A stretch of DNA of 64,000 nucleotides from Rotaria sp. Silwood1 (lineage: Eukaryota > Rotifera > Eurotatoria > Philodinida > Philodinidae): the NCBI GenBank assembly GCA_905250075.1, contig CAJNOP010000362.1:124001-188000 (forward strand). The letters are read 5' to 3'. The translations under genes were made by a program, and so were the position numbers. The notes under the pieces are model-generated. The model was not told where the DNA came from and ran no database searches. It was given only the letters and a program-made list of their open reading frames with translations. Each line of letters opens with the position of its first letter. Position 1 is the first letter of the stretch. This document shows positions 59,246 to 64,000 of this stretch, piece by piece.

Positions 59246-62200
59246 TTTTCTAAAATTATTAGATAAGCAATATATTTTTTATATTTTATTCTCTATGAAA
59301 TATATAAATCGAAGACTACCATTCATCAATATCAAAATAAAAAATTTACCAAGAATATTATTTCCAAAAAAAAAAACGAAGTAACACTCATTCGAGTTTT
59401 GAATTCAATTAAGTTAAATATAGATTTTTAAAAAAAAAGTCATATACTATTAACATACCTTGAATAAACAGAAGACATTGTCAATTGAAGTAAAACATAG
59501 GATGAAGAAGCAAAAAATCTATTAACCATGATGATCGCATTGATGCGCATCATCTACAAGACATGATCATTGTACTAATCAATCAATTCAAAGAAATATT
59601 TTATTTATTAAAAAAGAAAAATATCAAAAAAAATCTGTCTTCAACATAGAAAAACAAGTTTTACATAATATATTACAAAACAAAAAAAATTATATTAATC
59701 AATCATAAAATGAAAAGGAAAACATTTTCTCATTATGAGAAAAACTGTTTGTTTTTCATTTGCGTTTTATATTATAACTCATAGAAACTTAAATAAAACG
59801 ATCTGTTCTGTTATAAGTAATGCCAACCATCTGGTTAAACAAGTATAATGATTCTTGAGTCAGGTGGTATCTAAGCATTGTTCTAGTATATGTTGTACTT
59901 CAGTAATGATCGAATGTTTCTTTTTTTTTTACTATGTTAAAATGCAAAACAAAAAAAGAAAACTATTATATGTAGTTTTAGGATAATAATAGCTTACTTT
60001 TTACTCGACGGTTCTAAACTAAGATAAGAGTATAAGATTAAAAAAGAACAACATGAACTATTTCATTTTCATTTTGAAGAATAAAAAATAAATCATTTTC
60101 ATTGGTGAATATAGATTAACCGATAGAATAATTTATATAAAACTCTATAGTAGTTTTATTAGCGACTTTGTTCGAAAGAATAGTACGTGATCTCGCTATA
60201 CTAAATAAGATGTGACAGGAAATAAGAATCGTTATCGAATGTATCTAATAAGGTGACATTTTAATTCGATAGGCCAATAAGATTCATTCACTCCAAGAAA
60301 TAACGCTTCATAATAAAATAACGTTTTAACGAGATTACAACAGATGTTACTCTTGCAAACAATGCAAATGCTAGATTTCACTGATTACCAACGGCCTAGT
60401 TTTAATTAATCAAAAGAACGTAATATGATAAATAATTTATCTCGATGAAGTGTTCCATATGCTATTAATAAGAGTTTTTTTTGAAATAAGTTTCATTCAA
60501 TGTGCACAAATGAATTTTCACTTGATGATTTACGCATATATGATCATAGACTATATTTATTAGTAAAAACTACAAAAAAAAAGAATATATGAAAAAATTG
60601 GATGCGACGGAACACATAATTTGAGTGCATTGTTTGATGAAGCTTGACGAACTGGTTAAGAATATGTAATTTTTATTTCATAAGGTCACTCATTTTATAG
60701 AAAAAGATCAAGAAATAAATCATGCTAGATACGAGACAAAGAATAAGTTTTTCTTCGTGTATTTTTTTTTCAAAACATATTGAAAATAAAAAACTGCTTA
60801 GGAAAATGCTATTTTTCTTTGATCTTAAATTAGTACACTAAAATTTTATTCGTAATAAATATCATAAGTCTCAAATGACTAGACCGAGCCTATACGATGT
60901 TGTGATGGGCACTCATGGACAGAATCTTGAATATACGCAGAAGACATTACGTATTTCCATCAAACTTCTGTTTTTGGAAAACTCAATTTAATTCTTCGAT
61001 TGACTAAAACATTTCTGCAATAAGAAAAAAAATATATAAAGCAAAACAAAGACAATGATAAAATAGTCATCACTTTAGGAAACTTCCTTTGTATTCAACA
61101 AAATGTACTTGTCTAACTCTTCTCATTTATCAACAGTTACCATATGATCATCATCTGCTAATTGAAGGTTTCGCAAGTTGTCAAACATTTGTTTGTACAT
61201 TAATTAATTACACTCTAAATATACTTGCTAATTCATCTTTGATAAAAGACTACTTTTTTTATCCCGTTAAAATCACCAGATCTCACACTACAAAACGATG
61301 CATTTAGTTTCTTTTCAAGTTTTGATATATTGTTGAAAAAATTGAACATTTTTCCATTGTTGAAGCAAAACAATCAAAATAACCTTGCTCGTATTACTAG
61401 TTTTGATTTTCATAACTCATAATGAATGAATGAATTCGAAAATAGCATAAAAAACTGCTTCAGAGGATTGATATTTTAGTAAAATCTACTATTCATGGAA
61501 ATGTGTTTGCATTATTCCTCAACATTTCTTTCAGAAACTTCCGCTTATAATCCACCTGAGTTTTATTCAAATATGAGTAATTCAATGTAGTTTTTCAAAC
61601 TGATTCCGAGTGTACTTTATATTTGGCTTATTAATTGAGCTATTATGGCAAACACTAATTAAGACAGAATTGTTTTTGACTGTTGTACTACACTCATGAG
61701 AAAATATTCGATATTCTCAACAATAAAACAAAATTTTAAAGAAACAAAATAAGTACTTCTCTAGTTCAAGATTTATTCGGTAATTTTAATGGAATAAAAC
61801 ATATAGTCTTTCATTCATTCATTATTCGTTATGTCCCGTAGGCTTATTGCCTGTTGAGACCAACCAGAGGTAACTAAAACTCTTTAGGTTTTTTTTTTTT
61901 GTAATAATTGTCTTATTTCAAGCGACTATTATCTAAACTCCTTTCCTTGTGATACAAAATCCCTACATCATAGAAGATTCTCTCTTCATCAATTGCTTAA
62001 TTACCAATTTGTAACTTTAATCAATATATGCGGTCAAAAGAATATTTTGTCACAGAATCGTCAGCTGATAGTCAATGCAAGGTGAAGCTACACTGTTTTT
62101 TTTGCGTCTTAACAATCGTGATAAATTTATTCATATCTCAAGACTGTTTTGCCTTTCTGAAACACCTTCTTTTTTGTGTTGACTATGATTAAATTGTTCA

Positions 62201-63151
62201 TGATGTAGATCCTTTTCGCTCTAAATGGCAAAACTGGTTTGTTTTACTTTTGTTTTTCTGGAAGAAAGAAAAACCGAAAAATATATCAATTATTGCATTT
62301 CTCCTCAAAGAATCTTTGTTTTTTATTCACTTGCCTCGTATTAAATATCAAAATATTATTCTAAACTACATGAGTTCTGCTCGCAACCGAGCCAAACGAA
62401 AAGTGAAATCGATTTGAAAAGTCACTAATCGAACCTGCCTGTCTTTGCTAGATAGAAACAAATCGTATCTACTAATAGATACTGACAGTAAAGGTATTTG
62501 GGTAGGAATCTTTTCTTCTTGAAACTTAGTTATGAAACTAACAATTAGGATATTGTTGTATTATTTTGCTACTCAATGAATGAAAAGTAAGGTCATTACT
62601 GTGTAAGAGTGAAAAGGCTTGACTGTATTACGGATACAAGTCTGTGATTAACTTCAAAGAAAAGAATTCCTCGATGACTTCGATTTTGACTCACTGGAAA
62701 TCGATTTAGATGTCTAGTCATATCTCAACATGTTGTTATATAGTCAATATTTCAACTTTATAATCTTCTTTCGTCATCCGAAAACTTGAAACTTCATTTC
62801 GTATGGAATCTACTATCAGTGCAATCGATATAAATATACCGAAGCGAATTTATCAAGAATAGTTTGAATTGGTGTCGTTTTTTTTTATTGATATTTGATT
62901 GATGTTTATTAGAAAGATAATAGATTGTATTGATAACCATTTGTGGCCTTTCGTCAGATCATCTGCTGCCAACCATAAATAGAATAATTATTGGCTTCTA
63001 AACATAGAGAAGCTCCATGCCTTATTCTATTCTTTGTTATTTCAACTCTTTGAATATGATCATAATCGATTATTTTGATAGTTGAATAGAAAAGAAATTT
63101 GAGGTATTTGCTGTTTTTCACAGAACACGAAAAAGGCTGAAAAAAAAGTAA
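59246..63151. other. Long AT-rich gene-poor region
   Basis: About 3.9 kb with no convincing gene; the frame at 61089-61307 has no domain or splice context. A short block at 61828-61875 is less AT-rich and unexplained. Upstream parts should contain the promoter of the EEP gene. Confidence 0.45.
63141..63147 (-). terminator. Pol III terminator of tRNA-Lys
   Basis: Seven T on the transcribed strand, five bases after the mature tRNA 3' end, is the usual RNA polymerase III stop. Confidence 0.75.
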
Positions 63152-63224
63152 CGCCCAACGTGGGGCTCGAACCCACGACATTGAGATTAAGAGTCTCACG
63201 CTCTACCGACTGAGCTAGCCGGGC
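63152..63224 (-). tRNA. tRNA-Lys (anticodon CUU)
   Basis: The 73-nt gene has no intron. The acceptor stem pairs GCCCGGC with GTTGGGC, with two G-U pairs, and the discriminator is G. The D arm GCTCAGTCGGTAGAGC contains the A box. The anticodon stem TGAGA/TCTCA closes the loop CTCTTAA with anticodon CTT. The T arm GTGGG-TTCGAGC-CCCAC contains the B box. All stems pair, so it should be functional and read AAG codons. Confidence 0.96.
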
Positions 63225-63754
63225 ACATCTGTTTTCTGAGATGATTATTATTATACTCTTAACAGTTTTCTCATTAAAACTATTTTATTAATAAGAATTG
63301 AGTTTTCATTGTATCATATGCATATAGAGAGTAGTAAATTCAATTGAGAAGTGGAAATCTTTGAAATCGAATTAGGTTTCAACTGCAAACTAAAATACTA
63401 GACTCTTAAAAATTTGATGTTTGAATATATTGATCTTCTATATTTTAATGGACTTAAAACCTGTAATTCTTCTTTCAATTTTAATTTCTTCAATTACTAT
63501 TGTGTTTTATATTCCTTTGAAAAAAATTGAAAGAATATCTAATCAAGCAATCTTCAGAAAATAATTCGCAAAAATGACAATGTGCTTTTGAGGCATATGA
63601 TCTTTCAAACAAAGTTTATAAACTATATTTCATAATCAGAAGTTCCGAAAGAGATCTTCAAACAAACAACTAATATTAATTAGGTACACTGTGTCGCAAC
63701 ATAAGAATTTATTTCAATCTGTAGCATCGAATTGGCAAAAGAATACTACTATAA
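63225..63754. other. Short spacer between tRNA-Lys and its relic
   Basis: About 0.5 kb of AT-rich DNA with no recognised feature. Confidence 0.5.
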
Positions 63755-63827
63755 GTTCGGCTAGCTTAGTCACTAGAATTTTCAACTCTTAATATCGAGA
63801 TTGTTGGTTCAATCATGAGCTATTGAA
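63755..63827 (+). pseudogene. Decayed tRNA-Lys relic
   Basis: This 73-base stretch lines up without gaps against the tRNA-Lys gene on the other strand, with about 44 of 73 positions identical by hand count. The D-arm words GGCTAGCTTAGTC, the anticodon loop CTCTTAA and GGTTCAATC of the T arm are preserved. The acceptor, anticodon and T stems no longer pair, so it is not functional. Confidence 0.6.
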
Positions 63828-64000
63828 AACCAATATTGACATTCTGTAGTACTAAGCAATCGAAATAAACACTGACGGATTGATGATAAACGAATGATTT
63901 TTTTATTTGAATTAGGCTTATTCTCGAATGACTAATGTGTACCAATCGAAGTTCATTTGAAAGTAAAGAGAAAGCATTGATATATCATAGTCGCAATATC

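Noticed and set aside
61828-61875. Short block less AT-rich than its surroundings near 61.85 kb
   Set aside because: Too short to interpret; no hairpin, frame or second copy seen.
1-64000. CRISPR arrays, rRNA genes, telomeric arrays, retroelements
   Set aside because: Looked for on both strands; no regularly spaced repeats, rRNA-like conserved blocks, telomere-type arrays, or reverse-transcriptase or capsid-type frames are present.

Overview
The window looks like a piece of a bdelloid rotifer genome (relatives of Adineta, Rotaria or Didymodactylos). The DNA is very AT-rich. Introns are short, with GT..AG ends. The gene set is the kind known to be expanded in bdelloids: an ADP-ribosyltransferase fused to TPR repeats, rhodopsin-class GPCRs with very short N-termini, a DraG-type ADP-ribosylglycohydrolase, and carbohydrate or phenol enzymes of probable foreign origin (a GH78 rhamnosidase and a multicopper oxidase). 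There is also one transfer RNA for lysine. The species assignment is an inference from gene content and was not tested by a search.

Layout. 1-439: 3' end of a GPCR. 2864-3679 (-): a four-exon TMEM222 gene. 4556-6649 (-): ART-TPR protein. 7346-11043 (-): three-exon helical-repeat (ARM-like) + TIR gene. 11624-17791 (-) and 20776-30014 (+): two large paralogous genes, called A and B here, placed head to head about 3 kb apart. Each encodes SAM - KH-like repeats - macro - KH-like - TIR - a conserved C-terminal domain I do not recognise (1344 and 1339 aa). Seven of B's eight intron junctions keep the same position and phase in A. 30782-32098 (-): secreted FG-GAP/VCBS protein. 32805-33872 (-): N-terminal part of a multicopper oxidase, cut by a 100-N assembly gap. 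36376-37776 (+): ADP-ribosylglycohydrolase. 39525-43108 (-): seven-exon GH78 alpha-L-rhamnosidase. 47044-48021 (+): GPCR. 52536-53275 (+): four-TM protein. 56289-56804 (-): small basic protein. 58385-59245 (-): EEP-superfamily phosphatase/nuclease. 63152-63224 (-): tRNA-Lys(CUU), with a decayed tRNA-Lys relic 530 bp away.

How the genes fit together. From 4.5 to 37.8 kb, five of the seven protein genes concern NAD+ or ADP-ribose: one ADP-ribosyltransferase, three TIR proteins (candidate NADases), two of which also carry a macro (ADP-ribose-binding) domain, and one ADP-ribosylglycohydrolase. The central pair is the strongest candidate for an undescribed system. Copy B keeps the TIR catalytic Glu and a recognisable macro loop. 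Copy A has lost both but remains an intact multi-exon reading frame, which suggests an active partner and a regulatory or decoy partner under one divergent control region. That functional reading is inference. The domain calls and exon joins come from the sequence.

Mobile DNA is light: three GC-rich hAT-like MITEs, two with perfect 8-bp target duplications lying in the equivalent intron of genes A and B, plus two old dispersed repeat families with two copies each. The remaining intergenic DNA is AT-rich and I found no gene in it.
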